From positions 19,835 to 83,834 of the forward strand of contig NZ_JAIQZJ010000019.1 of the NCBI RefSeq assembly GCF_020073815.1: 64,000 nucleotides of DNA, read 5' to 3'. The notes beneath the pieces are model-generated. The model did not search any database. It saw nothing but the letters and a program-made list of their open reading frames with translations, and was not told where the DNA came from. Every line of letters begins with the position of its first letter. The stretch's first letter is position 1. This DNA comes from Nocardioides mangrovi. Its GTDB lineage: Bacteria; Actinomycetota; Actinomycetes; Propionibacteriales; Nocardioidaceae. The position numbers were made by a program, and so were the translations under genes. Positions 22,992-32,343 of this stretch are shown here, piece after piece.

Positions 22992-23921
22992 ATGACGATC
23001 TCGTGGCCCCCGAGTCCCTTCACCCTGGCCGACCTCCGAGAGCAGGACATCTCTGAGTCCGCACGTCGGGGTGCTCTCGCCGCGGGCGAGGTGCGCCGGG
23101 TGCTGCGCGGTGTGTTCGCGGAGGCCGACGTCCCGGACACGCTCGACTTCCGAGCGAGATGTCTCGCGAGGGTCGTCAGGCCGCACCACGTGATCACCGA
23201 CCGTACGGCGGCCTGGCTCCACGGCGTGGACGTCCACACGTCGGCCGAGCTCACCGACCTCCCGCCGCTCGAGACCTGCGCTCTTCGGGGGCGTCGGCCG
23301 ACGTCGCTGACCGGGGTCGACGGACGCTCTCGGGACCTGCTCCCCGCCGACGTCACGAACGTGCAGGGGCTGCGGGTGACCACGCCGCTGCGGACTGCCC
23401 TGGACCTGGGCTGCTGCCTGCGTCGACGCGAGGCCTACGCCGCGCTCAACGCGTTCGCCCGCACGTTCGGGCTGACCCGGCAGGACTACCTGCGATCGAT
23501 CGGCCGCTATCGCGGTCGGCGCGGCGTCGTCCAGCTGCGGGAGCTCGTCGCCTTCGTGGATCCCCGCCACGAGTCGCCGCGCGAGTCGTGGGTCTACCTG
23601 GAGATCGGCGCCCGTGGCCTCCCGCTGCCCGAGCCCCAGGTGTGGGTCGAGATCGACGTCGGGATCAGCTACCGCCTGGACTTCGCCTACCCGGACTCCC
23701 TGGTGTGCGTCGAGTACGACGGATTCGAGGACCATGACCGCACGCGGGAGCAACAGGAGCGTGACGAGGCGCGTCGTCGTGATCTGCGCGCGCTCGGCTG
23801 GATCGTGATCGTCGTGAAGTGCGGCGACTTCACCGACGTTCGTCTCGACCGCTGGATCGGCCAGCTCCGCGACGCGCTGCACCTGCGAGCGGTCACGCCG
23901 TACTCTCCGCGACGGTGGTGA
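22992..23921 (+). CDS. DUF559-type protein with AbiEi-like N-terminus
   Basis: A 309-residue protein. The N-terminal region resembles the AbiEi-type winged helix found in many actinobacterial proteins (SARRGALAAGEVRRVLRGVFAE, then ITDRTAAWLHGVD). The C-terminal part, about 190-290, looks like a DUF559/Vsr-type PD-(D/E)XK nuclease fold: ESPRESWVYLEIGARGLP, then a strand with Asp (YRLDFAYPDSLVCVEYDGFEDH), and a late strand ALGWIVIVVKCGDF. Acidic residues on those strands could bind metal. Function in actinobacteria is unknown. It is bracketed by inverted arrays of 22-nt repeats and sits between two convergent genes, as an inserted cassette would. No partner toxin is next to it. Confidence 0.75.
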   Translation: MTISWPPSPFTLADLREQDISESARRGALAAGEVRRVLRGVFAEADVPDTLDFRARCLARVVRPHHVITDRTAAWLHGVDVHTSAELTDLPPLETCALRGRRPTSLTGVDGRSRDLLPADVTNVQGLRVTTPLRTALDLGCCLRRREAYAALNAFARTFGLTRQDYLRSIGRYRGRRGVVQLRELVAFVDPRHESPRESWVYLEIGARGLPLPEPQVWVEIDVGISYRLDFAYPDSLVCVEYDGFEDHDRTREQQERDEARRRDLRALGWIVIVVKCGDFTDVRLDRWIGQLRDALHLRAVTPYSPRRW

Positions 23922-23985
23922 CGCACGAAACCCCTCGACTCGGCCCGCCGAAACCCTCCACTCGCGGCGCGGAAAACCCCGACTC
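23920..23985 (-). repeat. three 22-nt repeat units, right flank of DUF559 cassette
   Basis: On the - strand, units 23985-23964, 23963-23942 and 23941-23920 each start GAG and carry GGGTTT(T)C. They read toward the gene from the opposite side to the left array, so the cassette has imperfect inverted ends. The outer edge touches the stop codon of the lipoprotein gene at 23990. The innermost unit overlaps the last two bases of the DUF559 stop region. Confidence 0.75.
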
Positions 23986-23989
23986 GACG

Positions 23990-24739
23990 TCAGTTGGCGT
24001 CGACGGGGATCGACTGGGCCTGGGTCGGCTTGTTGGAGGAGAAGATCGCGATCGGCACCTTCTGGCTGATCACCTTCTTCTCGTACGCCGAGCTGCCCGG
24101 GCGGGTCTGCGCGTAGACGGTGGCCGTGAAGGTGAGCACGATGCCCTTGGTGTTCTTGGGCGTCGGCTTGATCGCCTGGTTGCGCAGCTCGAAGGCGCCC
24201 TTGGGCGAGGTGATGAGCATGCCGTACTTGGTGCTGACCGGCTCGGGGTCGAAGGTGACGTTCTTGGCGATCGCGTCGAGCTGGTAGGGCTGCTGGGCGA
24301 CGTTCGAGCCGTCGTAGGTGAGCACCTCGGACGAGACCTGGATCCGCTGCAGGTAGACCTTGCGCTTGGTGGAGAACGGGTCCCGGATGTCCTGGTCGAG
24401 GTCGTAGGCCTGGAAGGTGAAGGAGAAGTACTTGCGGCCCTTCGGGTACCACTCGTTCGTCCGCGGCGTCGACTTGGTCGGGTAGAGCGTGTAGACGAAG
24501 TCGAGGTTGTTGCGGTTGATGTGGGACTGGAAGGTCCCGTCGTCGGTGAACTGCGAGTCGATCGGCGTCGCGCCCTCGGTCGGCGTGGCGCTCGGCGTCG
24601 GCGTCGAGTCGTCGGAGCTGGTCAGGCCGTCGAAGACCGAGCAGCCGCTGACCATGCCGACCGCGGCCACCAGGCTGACGACGCCGGTGGCGAGCCGCGT
24701 CCTGGTCCGGGACGGACGCAGACGGGGGGTGCGGGGCAT
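23990..24739 (-). CDS. lipoprotein of the GT2 locus, function unknown
   Basis: A 249-residue exported lipoprotein: basic N-terminus, hydrophobic run and a lipobox ending at Cys33 (MVSGC), then a Ser/Thr/Pro-rich spacer to about residue 60. The mature part is mostly beta-rich, with SHINRNNLDFVYTLYPTKS and KGRKYFSFTFQAYDLDQDIRDPFSTKRKVYLQRIQV; I recognise no domain. The start ATG 24739 follows GAGGAG; the ATG at 24775 has none. It begins 44 bases after the GT2 synthase on the same strand and is probably in its operon, so it may help export or anchor the polymer. Confidence 0.8.
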   Translation of the reverse strand: MPRTPRLRPSRTRTRLATGVVSLVAAVGMVSGCSVFDGLTSSDDSTPTPSATPTEGATPIDSQFTDDGTFQSHINRNNLDFVYTLYPTKSTPRTNEWYPKGRKYFSFTFQAYDLDQDIRDPFSTKRKVYLQRIQVSSEVLTYDGSNVAQQPYQLDAIAKNVTFDPEPVSTKYGMLITSPKGAFELRNQAIKPTPKNTKGIVLTFTATVYAQTRPGSSAYEKKVISQKVPIAIFSSNKPTQAQSIPVDAN

Positions 24740-24782
24740 GCGGAACTCCTCGAGCTCGGGGGAGGGGACGGGCATCGACAGG

Positions 24783-26291
24783 TCAGGCCTTGAAGCCGCG
24801 GTAGCGCTTCATGGACTTGAGGATCATCCAGGCGGTCTGCAGCACGGTGATGACGCCGAGGATCGGCCAGCACACCGCGAGGATGTCGGAGCGGACGCCG
24901 ATCGGCACCTGCAGCCAGACGGCGGCGCAGACCGCGAAGAACAGCACGAACGCCAGGTAGGGATACATCCACGCGACGCCCTTGCCGCGCTCGGCCTTCG
25001 CCTGCGCGGCCCAGTTGTCGGTCTGCTGGCGGCTGAAGAACTTCAGCCAGGCGCGGATGAAGTGACCCATCCGGATCACCATGTACGACTCGGCCGGCAC
25101 GATCAGCAGCGCGAAGAGGTAGTCGCGCCGGTTGACGAACTCCATCGACCGCGCGACCCGGAAGTTCAGCCAGATCGCCGCGAACGGCGGGATCAGCCAC
25201 CACGGGCTGAACACGAAGGCGTGGATGTTGAGCGACCCGGCGAGCAGCAGCACGAACAGCACGCGGGTGGTGATGTTGATGACCATCGACATGTGCTCGA
25301 ACCAGCGCAGGCGCAGGTTGGGGTGGAACGGTTGGCCGCGGGTGTCGCCGCGCTGGCCGGGCCACATCAGGTCGATGGCGCCGAAGTTCCACTTGACCTG
25401 CTGCGCGTCGAGCGAGCGCAGCGTGTCCATGCCGCCGACGTGGGCGCGGGCCCGGGCGGAGATCTTGGTGAGGTAGCCGGCGCTCTTGATCTGCAGCGAG
25501 AGGAGGGAGTCCTCGACCTCGCTGTCGTTGACCCACGGGGTGCGCTGGTGGCTGTCCTTCAGCACGTCGCGCAGCGCCTGCGTCGAGAAGATCGAGAACT
25601 GGCCGCCGAGGACCGCCATGTTGCGGCCCTTGAGGAGGTTCTGCATGTTGAACGCCGAGAACTGCGCGCGCTGGCCGGCGATGAGGAACTTCGCCATCCA
25701 GCCGTCGAGGGCGCTGTCGTCGATCGAGTAGATCGCGGAGATGCCGCCGATCCGGTCGTCGCTGGAGATCTCGTCGACCAGGTGCTGGATCGCGTCCGGC
25801 TCCGGGGTGGTGTCGCCGTCGACGCCGAGGAGGTAGTCCATCGTCTCGACCAGCGAGTAGCCGTAGTTGAGCGCGCCGACCTTCTTGTCGGGGTTCTTGC
25901 CGATGTCGTGGACGTAGATGACCGTGCTCTGCTCGCCGGTCGGCGTCATCCGGGTGTGCGGGCCGGCGTAGTGGCTGGCGATCTCGACGGAGTCGTCGGA
26001 GGTGTTGTTGATGATGACGTGGATCGCGTCGGGCAGCCGGGTCTGCTGCAGCAGCGAGTCGAGCACACCGGCGATGGTCTCGGCCTCGTTGTACGCCGGG
26101 ATGATGCAGCCGACCGTCGGTCGGTACGTCGGGAGGTCCTCGACCGCCTCGTGGTAGCGGTCCTCGTAGTCGGCCATCGCCGGGTCGGCGAGCCGGATGT
26201 ACGGGTCGGCGTAGGGCTCGGCGAGGTCGCCGGCACCGCTCACGGGCGGCGTGTACGGCGGGTAACCACCCTGCATCTCGTTGGCATCCAC
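24783..26291 (-). CDS. membrane processive glycosyltransferase, family GT2
   Basis: A 502-residue integral membrane glycosyltransferase. GT-A core about 55-310: IIPAYNEAETIAGVLDSLL, DxD at 158-160 (GVDGDTT), Glu260-Asp261 (the acceptor-base region), and QQVKW at 297-301, the equivalent of the Q(Q/R)xRW motif of cellulose, chitin and hyaluronan synthases. Four or so transmembrane helices follow (about 330-365, 380-405 and 440-490). These features indicate synthesis and export of a beta-linked polysaccharide from a UDP-sugar. The GTG start at 26291 is preceded by GGGGGAA. A downstream lipoprotein shares the operon; a GH6 lipoprotein lies nearby. The sugar cannot be assigned. Confidence 0.9.
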   Translation of the reverse strand: MDANEMQGGYPPYTPPVSGAGDLAEPYADPYIRLADPAMADYEDRYHEAVEDLPTYRPTVGCIIPAYNEAETIAGVLDSLLQQTRLPDAIHVIINNTSDDSVEIASHYAGPHTRMTPTGEQSTVIYVHDIGKNPDKKVGALNYGYSLVETMDYLLGVDGDTTPEPDAIQHLVDEISSDDRIGGISAIYSIDDSALDGWMAKFLIAGQRAQFSAFNMQNLLKGRNMAVLGGQFSIFSTQALRDVLKDSHQRTPWVNDSEVEDSLLSLQIKSAGYLTKISARARAHVGGMDTLRSLDAQQVKWNFGAIDLMWPGQRGDTRGQPFHPNLRLRWFEHMSMVINITTRVLFVLLLAGSLNIHAFVFSPWWLIPPFAAIWLNFRVARSMEFVNRRDYLFALLIVPAESYMVIRMGHFIRAWLKFFSRQQTDNWAAQAKAERGKGVAWMYPYLAFVLFFAVCAAVWLQVPIGVRSDILAVCWPILGVITVLQTAWMILKSMKRYRGFKA

Positions 26292-26339
26292 GGTTCAGGT
26301 TCCCCCAGGTGTGCGGGTCGCACCGAGCGACCACTCTGC

Positions 26340-26364
26340 GTCACGTCCAGTCTCGGGACGTGAC
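26340..26364. promoter_or_regulatory. inverted repeat upstream of the GT2 gene
   Basis: GTCACGTCC (26340-26348) and GGACGTGAC (26356-26364) are perfect 9-base complements around a 7-base centre, 49 bases upstream of the GT2 start in a 180-base gap. Candidate operator; the regulator is unknown, though the local response regulator is one possibility. Confidence 0.5.
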
Positions 26365-26470
26365 CTCAAGGCGACCCACGGCGTACCTCAAAGATTGCCC
26401 TAATTATGGACGCCGCGCGGCGGTCTGGACCAGTAGCCGCCCCGAACCGGGCGCGCCGCGACCCGCTGGG

Positions 26471-26694
26471 TCAGCGGGGGAGACCGCTGGCGCGCCACCC
26501 GCCGGGGCCGTGCGCGAGGGCCCGTCGTACGCCGCGCTCCGGCGCGCTCCAGGCGGGCCGGCGACGCTTCGGGGCGGCCGGCGGCGCCTGCAGCGAGGCG
26601 ACCACCGCGACGATCGCGGCGATCTCCTCGGGCGTCGCGTCACCCTTGACCACGCGCAGCACGGGCTGCTGCTCGGCCCCGCTCACGGTGGCCA

Positions 26695-26695
<1 letters not shown>
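26471..26695 (-). CDS. acyl-CoA carboxylase epsilon subunit
   Basis: A 74-residue protein with the epsilon-subunit signature VLRVVKGDATPEEIAAIVAVVASL, then a basic stretch and a conserved end (WSAPERGVRRAL, GPGGWRASGLPR). In Streptomyces and Mycobacterium small epsilon subunits stabilise and activate the biotin-carboxylase/carboxyltransferase complex. Its ATG overlaps the beta-subunit stop in a TGATG junction, so the two are translationally coupled. Confidence 0.92.
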
Positions 26696-28314
<1,619 letters not shown>

Positions 28315-28355
28315 GCGATCGGGCTCCTCACTGGCAGGTGGTTGGGACCGTGGGT

Positions 28356-28361
28356 CAATCT
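28356..28361 (+). promoter_or_regulatory. possible -10 hexamer of birA
   Basis: CAATCT (second base A, sixth T) lies seven bases before GTG 28369, in the 54-base gap shared with the divergent carboxylase operon. Weaker match than TAnnnT. Confidence 0.3.
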
Positions 28362-28368
28362 AGTGCCC

Positions 28369-29190
28369 GTGACCGCCGACGCCATGAGACGACCATCACT
28401 CGACGTCGCACGTTTGGACGCGTTGGCGCCCGCGCTGCGCATCGAGGTGCTCGAGGAGGCGACCTCGACCAACGCCGTCGCGGCCCAGCGGGCCCGCGAC
28501 GGCGCCCCCGAGGGGCTGCTCGTCGTGGCCGAGCACCAGACCGCCGGCCGCGGCCGGCTCGACCGCAGCTGGGCGACCCCGCCGCGCTCCGCGCTGCTCT
28601 TCTCCCTGGTGCTGCGCCCGACCGTGCCCGCCGCCGACTGGCCGTGGCTGCCGCTGCTGACCGGGCACACGGTCGCCAAGACCCTGCGCGGCGCGGGGTA
28701 CGACGCGGGCGTGAAGTGGCCCAACGACGTGCTGCTCGCCGGTGCCGACGGGGAGAGCAAGAAGATCGTCGGCATCCTCGTCGAGCGCGTCGACACGCCG
28801 ACCGGGCCGGCGGCCGTGATCGGCATCGGGCTCAACGTCTCGCTCACCCCCGAGGAGCTGCCCGTCCCGACCGCGACCTCGCTGGCCATCGCGGCCGGGC
28901 ACGATCCGGACCGGACCGCCGTCCTCATCGATCTCGCGAGCGCGCTCGTCGAGGCCTACGACGCCTGGCAGGCGGGCGGCGAGGAAGCCCGCGACCGGCT
29001 CGCCTCGTCGTACGCCGCCGCCTGCGTGACGGTCGGCCGCGAGGTGCGGGTGGAGCTGCCCGCCGGCGACTCCCTGCTCGGCCGGGCGACCGGCGTCGAC
29101 CGCAGCGGCCGGCTGGTGGTAACCGGGCCGACGGGCCAGACCGCGGTGGGCGCGGGTGACGTGGTTCACGTGCGGGCGACCGATCAGTGA
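28369..29190 (+). CDS. birA: biotin--[acetyl-CoA-carboxylase] ligase
   Basis: A 273-residue biotin protein ligase of the monofunctional class: no N-terminal HTH, so it is not a BirA-type repressor. The catalytic domain has STNAVAAQRARDG, the biotin-binding loop QTAGRGRLDRSWATPP, KWPNDVLL and KIVGILVE, GIGLNVS, and a C-terminal SH3-like domain (GREVRVELPAGDSLLGRATGVD). It attaches biotin to the lysines of EAMKM motifs in pyruvate carboxylase and the acyl-CoA carboxylase alpha subunit, both in this window. The start is uncertain between GTG 28369 and ATG 28384. Confidence 0.93.
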   Translation: MTADAMRRPSLDVARLDALAPALRIEVLEEATSTNAVAAQRARDGAPEGLLVVAEHQTAGRGRLDRSWATPPRSALLFSLVLRPTVPAADWPWLPLLTGHTVAKTLRGAGYDAGVKWPNDVLLAGADGESKKIVGILVERVDTPTGPAAVIGIGLNVSLTPEELPVPTATSLAIAAGHDPDRTAVLIDLASALVEAYDAWQAGGEEARDRLASSYAAACVTVGREVRVELPAGDSLLGRATGVDRSGRLVVTGPTGQTAVGAGDVVHVRATDQ

Positions 29191-29202
29191 CATGATCTGC
29201 GC

Positions 29203-29703
29203 GTGGCCATCTCGCGCAGCCTCCTCAACGACGGGGAGAACGTCGTCGTCGACACCCGCACGCACGTCAAGGCGATCATCTGGCCGCTCATCGTGCTGGT
29301 CGTGCTGCTCGCCGTCGCGACCTACGTGCAGGTCCAGTGGAACCAGACCCTCGCCTGGGTCGTCTGGGCGGTCGTCGCGGTGCTGGTCGTCTGGTACGTC
29401 CTGCGGCCGCTGGTCATCTGGATGACGGCGACCTACACCTTCACCGACCGTCGGCTGATCACCCGCAGCGGCGTCATCGTCCGCCGCGGCCACGACATGC
29501 CGCTGGCGCGGATCAGCGACATCGCCTACGAGTTCGGCCCGATCGACCGGATGCTCGGCTGCGGCACGCTGCTGATCTCCGACGCCAGCACGCACGGCAC
29601 GATCAAGCTGCACGACATCCCGCACGTCGAGGAGACGCAGCGGAAGGTCAACGCCCTGCTCCAGCAGATCCACGACCGCTCGGGTGGCAATGACGGGGTC
29701 TGA
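29203..29703 (+). CDS. PH-domain (bPH2) membrane protein
   Basis: A 166-residue protein with two transmembrane segments (about 25-70) followed by one bPH2 (DUF304) domain: MTATYTFTDRRLITRSGVIVRRGHDMPLARISDIAYEFGPIDRMLGCGTLLI. It is common in actinobacteria next to biotin ligase and cyclase genes. Function is unknown. GTG 29203 lies six bases after CATGAT, a weak -10. It overlaps the downstream cyclase by 14-20 bases. Confidence 0.85.
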   Translation: MAISRSLLNDGENVVVDTRTHVKAIIWPLIVLVVLLAVATYVQVQWNQTLAWVVWAVVAVLVVWYVLRPLVIWMTATYTFTDRRLITRSGVIVRRGHDMPLARISDIAYEFGPIDRMLGCGTLLISDASTHGTIKLHDIPHVEETQRKVNALLQQIHDRSGGNDGV

Positions 29704-30712
29704 CCCGGTCGAGGACGGGCCCGCCGGCGACCTCCCGGGCCCCGACGACCTCGAGCGCGCCATCCTCGGGCAGACGCCGGCGTTCAACGCCCAGGACGTC
29801 GTCGAGCGCACGGGCGTGACGATCGACGAGGCGCGCCGGCTCTGGCGCGCGCTCGGCTTCCCCGAGCACGGCCTCGAGGCGGCCTACACCGACGCCGACA
29901 CCGAGGCGCTCGCGACGCTGGTCGGCGTCGTCCGCTCCGGGATGATCGACTTCGACCTGGGCGTCAACCTCACCCGCGCGGTCGGGCAGACGATGGCCCG
30001 GCTCGCCGACTGGGAGGTCTCGACGCTGCTCCACCGCGTCGACGAGATGGCCGACGACGCCGCGAGCGGGGGCGACACCGAGGCCGGTCGGACCGGGTCC
30101 GCACTCCGGCTCATCGGCGAGATGAACGGTCCCTTCGAGGACCTCCTCATCTACGTGTGGCGCCGTCACCTCGCGGCCGCGGTCGCCCGGGTGGAGGCGC
30201 TGCGCGCCAACGAGGACGACCTCAACACCGTGCCGCTGACCGTCGGGTTCGCCGACATCGTCAGCTTCACCGCGTTGTCCAACACGCTGGCGGAGGACCG
30301 GATCGGCGACCTCGTCGAGCTCTTCGAGTCGCGCTGCGCCGACGTCGTCGCGACCCAGCGTGGGCGGGTGATCAAGAGCATCGGCGACTCGGTGCTCTTC
30401 GTCAGCGACGACCCGGTCGGCGCCTACGCGATCGCCGAGGGGATCATCAACGTGGTCGGCCGCGACCCCCGGATGCCGGACGTCCGGCTCGGGCTCGCGA
30501 GCGGCTCGGTGGTGATGCGTCTCGGCGACGTCTTCGGCCCGCCGGTCAACCTCGCCGCCCGCCTGACCGCGGTCGCCCGTCGCAACCGCATCATCATCGA
30601 CGCGGCCACCGCGCAGCTCCTCCCGGCGGACCAGTTCGAGACCCGGCGGCTGCCCGCCCGGCCGGTCCGCGGCTTCGGGATCGTCGAGCCGGTCGCCGTA
30701 CGTCGGACCTGA
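29690..30712 (+). CDS. class III adenylate/guanylate cyclase with N-terminal regulatory domain
   Basis: A 340-residue cytoplasmic cyclase. The N-terminal part (about 20-150) resembles the helical adenylate cyclase regulatory domain of actinobacterial enzymes such as mycobacterial Rv1264 (FNAQDVVERTGVTIDEARRLWRALGFPEH). The catalytic domain is about 165-335: metal-binding Asp in FADIVSFTALS, KSIGDSVLFV with Lys and the second Asp, GDVFGPPVNLAARL with Asp, Asn and Arg of the substrate and transition-state sites. All residues needed for activity appear present. The ATG at 29690 overlaps the PH gene, implying coupling; GTG 29684 is an alternative. A GTGA-N6-TCAC site, the form bound by cAMP receptor proteins, lies 80 bases after the stop. 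Confidence 0.9.
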   Translation: MTGSDPVEDGPAGDLPGPDDLERAILGQTPAFNAQDVVERTGVTIDEARRLWRALGFPEHGLEAAYTDADTEALATLVGVVRSGMIDFDLGVNLTRAVGQTMARLADWEVSTLLHRVDEMADDAASGGDTEAGRTGSALRLIGEMNGPFEDLLIYVWRRHLAAAVARVEALRANEDDLNTVPLTVGFADIVSFTALSNTLAEDRIGDLVELFESRCADVVATQRGRVIKSIGDSVLFVSDDPVGAYAIAEGIINVVGRDPRMPDVRLGLASGSVVMRLGDVFGPPVNLAARLTAVARRNRIIIDAATAQLLPADQFETRRLPARPVRGFGIVEPVAVRRT

Positions 30713-30790
30713 GGCCGGATCGGGCAGGGCTGTCAAGGCCGGTCCCGACCACTCACCCCCGATTTTGCTCAAACGCGCGCAAAGGACTGT

Positions 30791-30806
30791 CGTGACCTGC
30801 GTCACG
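30791..30806. promoter_or_regulatory. CRP-like site GTGA-N6-TCAC
   Basis: CGTGAC-ctgc-GTCACG is a perfect dyad containing GTGA-N6-TCAC, the form recognised by CRP/GlxR-type cAMP receptors. Its centre would be about 24 bases upstream of the predicted start of the winged-helix gene, overlapping the -35 zone. Confidence 0.5.
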
Positions 30807-30819
30807 TTCCTAACGTGAC
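30801..30819. promoter_or_regulatory. second overlapping dyad at the winged-helix gene promoter
   Basis: GTCACGTT-cct-AACGTGAC, perfect 8-base arms. It shares its left arm with the CRP-like site and covers the -10 hexamer TAACGT (30811-30816), which lies six bases before ATG 30823. Could be the autoregulatory site of the winged-helix protein. Confidence 0.5.
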
Positions 30820-30822
30820 TCC

Positions 30823-31149
30823 ATGATCGAGGTGCAAGGGATCCGACTCGATCCGGAGACGCGACGGACCTGGCGGGGCGACGAGGAGGTCGTCCTGTCG
30901 CGCAAGGAGTTCGACCTCGTGCACGCGCTGATGGCGCGGGCGGGTCAGATCGTCAGCCGGGAGGAGCTCATGCGCGACGTCTGGAACACCACCTTCTGGA
31001 CGTCCTCGAAGACCATCGACGTGCACCTCGGCTGGGTCCGCCGCAAGCTCGGTGACGACAGCCGGCACCCGCACCTGATCACCACCATCCGCGGGCAGGG
31101 CCTGCGCTTCGAGACCGCCGACCTGCGGGCGCCGGACCCCGGCGCTTGA
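30823..31149 (+). CDS. stand-alone winged-helix (OmpR/PhoB C-terminal type) regulator
   Basis: A 108-residue protein consisting only of a Trans_reg_C winged helix: LSRKEFDLVHALMARAGQIVSREELMRDVWN, then TIDVHLGWVRRKLGDDSRHPHLITTIRGQGLRF. There is no receiver domain, and the preceding 110 bases hold none, so it is not a truncated response regulator by frameshift. Activity would have to be controlled by expression or by a partner. It has a leaderless-type promoter with two overlapping dyads, directly after a cyclase gene. Confidence 0.85.
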   Translation: MIEVQGIRLDPETRRTWRGDEEVVLSRKEFDLVHALMARAGQIVSREELMRDVWNTTFWTSSKTIDVHLGWVRRKLGDDSRHPHLITTIRGQGLRFETADLRAPDPGA

Positions 31150-31157
31150 CGGGCCCC

Positions 31158-31163
31158 TAGTCT
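31158..31163 (+). promoter_or_regulatory. -10 hexamer of purK, leaderless type
   Basis: TAGTCT, six bases before GTG 31170, no ribosome-binding site. Confidence 0.5.
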
Positions 31164-31169
31164 TGGCGC

Positions 31170-32339
31170 GTGCCTGAAGCTCCGACCCTCGCCGTGATCG
31201 GTGGCGGCCAGCTGGCCCGGATGATGGCCGAGCCCGCCGCCGCGCTCGGGCTGCCGCTCCGGCTGCTCGCCGAGGCCGAGGGCGTCTCCGCCGCCCAGGT
31301 GATCCCCGACCAGCTCGTCGGCGACTACCGCGACCTCGCGACCCTGCGGGCCGTGGTCGACGGCTGCCCCGTGGTCACCTTCGACCACGAGCACGTCCCG
31401 ACCGAGCACCTCCACGCGCTCGAAGAGGACGGCGTCGCCGTGCGGCCGGGGCCCGAGGCGCTCGTGCACGCCCAGGACAAGGGCGTCATGCGGGAGCGGC
31501 TCGCCGAGCTCGGCATCCCGTGCCCGCGCAACGCCATCGTCGCGACCCCGGCCGACGTCGAGGCCTTCGGCTTCCCGTGCGTCCTCAAGACCACCCGGGG
31601 CGGGTACGACGGCAAGGGCGTCTGGGTCGTCCGGTCGGTCGACGACGTCGCCGAGCCGCTCGCGACGGCCGAGGCCGCCGGTGTCCGGATCCTCGCCGAG
31701 GAGCTCGTGGACTTCCGCAGGGAGCTCTCGGCGATGGTGGCGCGCTCGCCGAGCGGCCAGGCCGCGGCGTACCCCGTCGTCGCCTCGACCCAGCTCGACG
31801 GCATCTGCCACGAGGTGATCGCCCCGGCGCCGGACCTCGACCCGGCGCTCGCCGGTGAGGCCCAGGCCATCGCCCTGCGGGTCGCGGGGGAGCTCGGCGT
31901 GACCGGCATGCTCGCGGTCGAGCTCTTCGAGACCACCGACGGCCGGATCCTCGTCAACGAGCTCGCGATGCGCCCCCACAACACCGGCCACTGGACCCAG
32001 GACGGCGCGGTCACCTCGCAGTTCGAGAACCACCTGCGCGCGGTCCTCGACCTGCCGCTCGGCTCGCCGGCGCCGCGCGCCCGCTGGACCGTGATGGTCA
32101 ACATCCTCGGCGGGCCGGACCGCCCGGACGGACAGCCGGTGGGGCGCCTGTACGACGGCTACCCCCACGCGATGGCGCGCGACCCCTTCCTGCGCGTGCA
32201 CCTCTACGGCAAGGACCTGCGGCCGGGCCGCAAGGTCGGCCACGTCAACGCCTACGGCGACGACCTCGACGACTGCCTGGAGCGCGCGCGGCACGCCGCC
32301 GCGTGGTTCCGTGGCGACCTGGGAAACGAGAGTGAGTAG
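31170..32339 (+). CDS. purK: N5-carboxyaminoimidazole ribonucleotide synthase
   Basis: A 389-residue ATP-grasp enzyme making N5-CAIR from AIR, ATP and bicarbonate in purine synthesis. Signatures: AVIGGGQLARMMAEPAAALGL at the N-terminus, TFDHEHVPTEHL, VLKTTRGGYDGKGVWVV (ATP-grasp loop), and NELAMRPHNTGHWTQDG near the C-terminal third. Normal length. It is followed four bases later by purE, whose product uses N5-CAIR directly. Confidence 0.96.
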   Translation: MPEAPTLAVIGGGQLARMMAEPAAALGLPLRLLAEAEGVSAAQVIPDQLVGDYRDLATLRAVVDGCPVVTFDHEHVPTEHLHALEEDGVAVRPGPEALVHAQDKGVMRERLAELGIPCPRNAIVATPADVEAFGFPCVLKTTRGGYDGKGVWVVRSVDDVAEPLATAEAAGVRILAEELVDFRRELSAMVARSPSGQAAAYPVVASTQLDGICHEVIAPAPDLDPALAGEAQAIALRVAGELGVTGMLAVELFETTDGRILVNELAMRPHNTGHWTQDGAVTSQFENHLRAVLDLPLGSPAPRARWTVMVNILGGPDRPDGQPVGRLYDGYPHAMARDPFLRVHLYGKDLRPGRKVGHVNAYGDDLDDCLERARHAAAWFRGDLGNESE

Positions 32340-32343
32340 TCCA

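Noticed and set aside
22847..23985. CRISPR array.
   Set aside because: The 22-nt units are directly tandem without spacers, lie in opposite orientations at two sites, and no cas genes are present.
22843..23989. Terminal inverted repeats of a complete insertion sequence.
   Set aside because: No transposase is encoded and no target duplication is visible; the enclosed gene is DUF559-type. Kept only as a cassette of unknown origin.
30713..30822. A lost receiver domain upstream of the stand-alone winged helix.
   Set aside because: No frame in the 110-base gap encodes receiver motifs, and the cyclase gene lies directly upstream.
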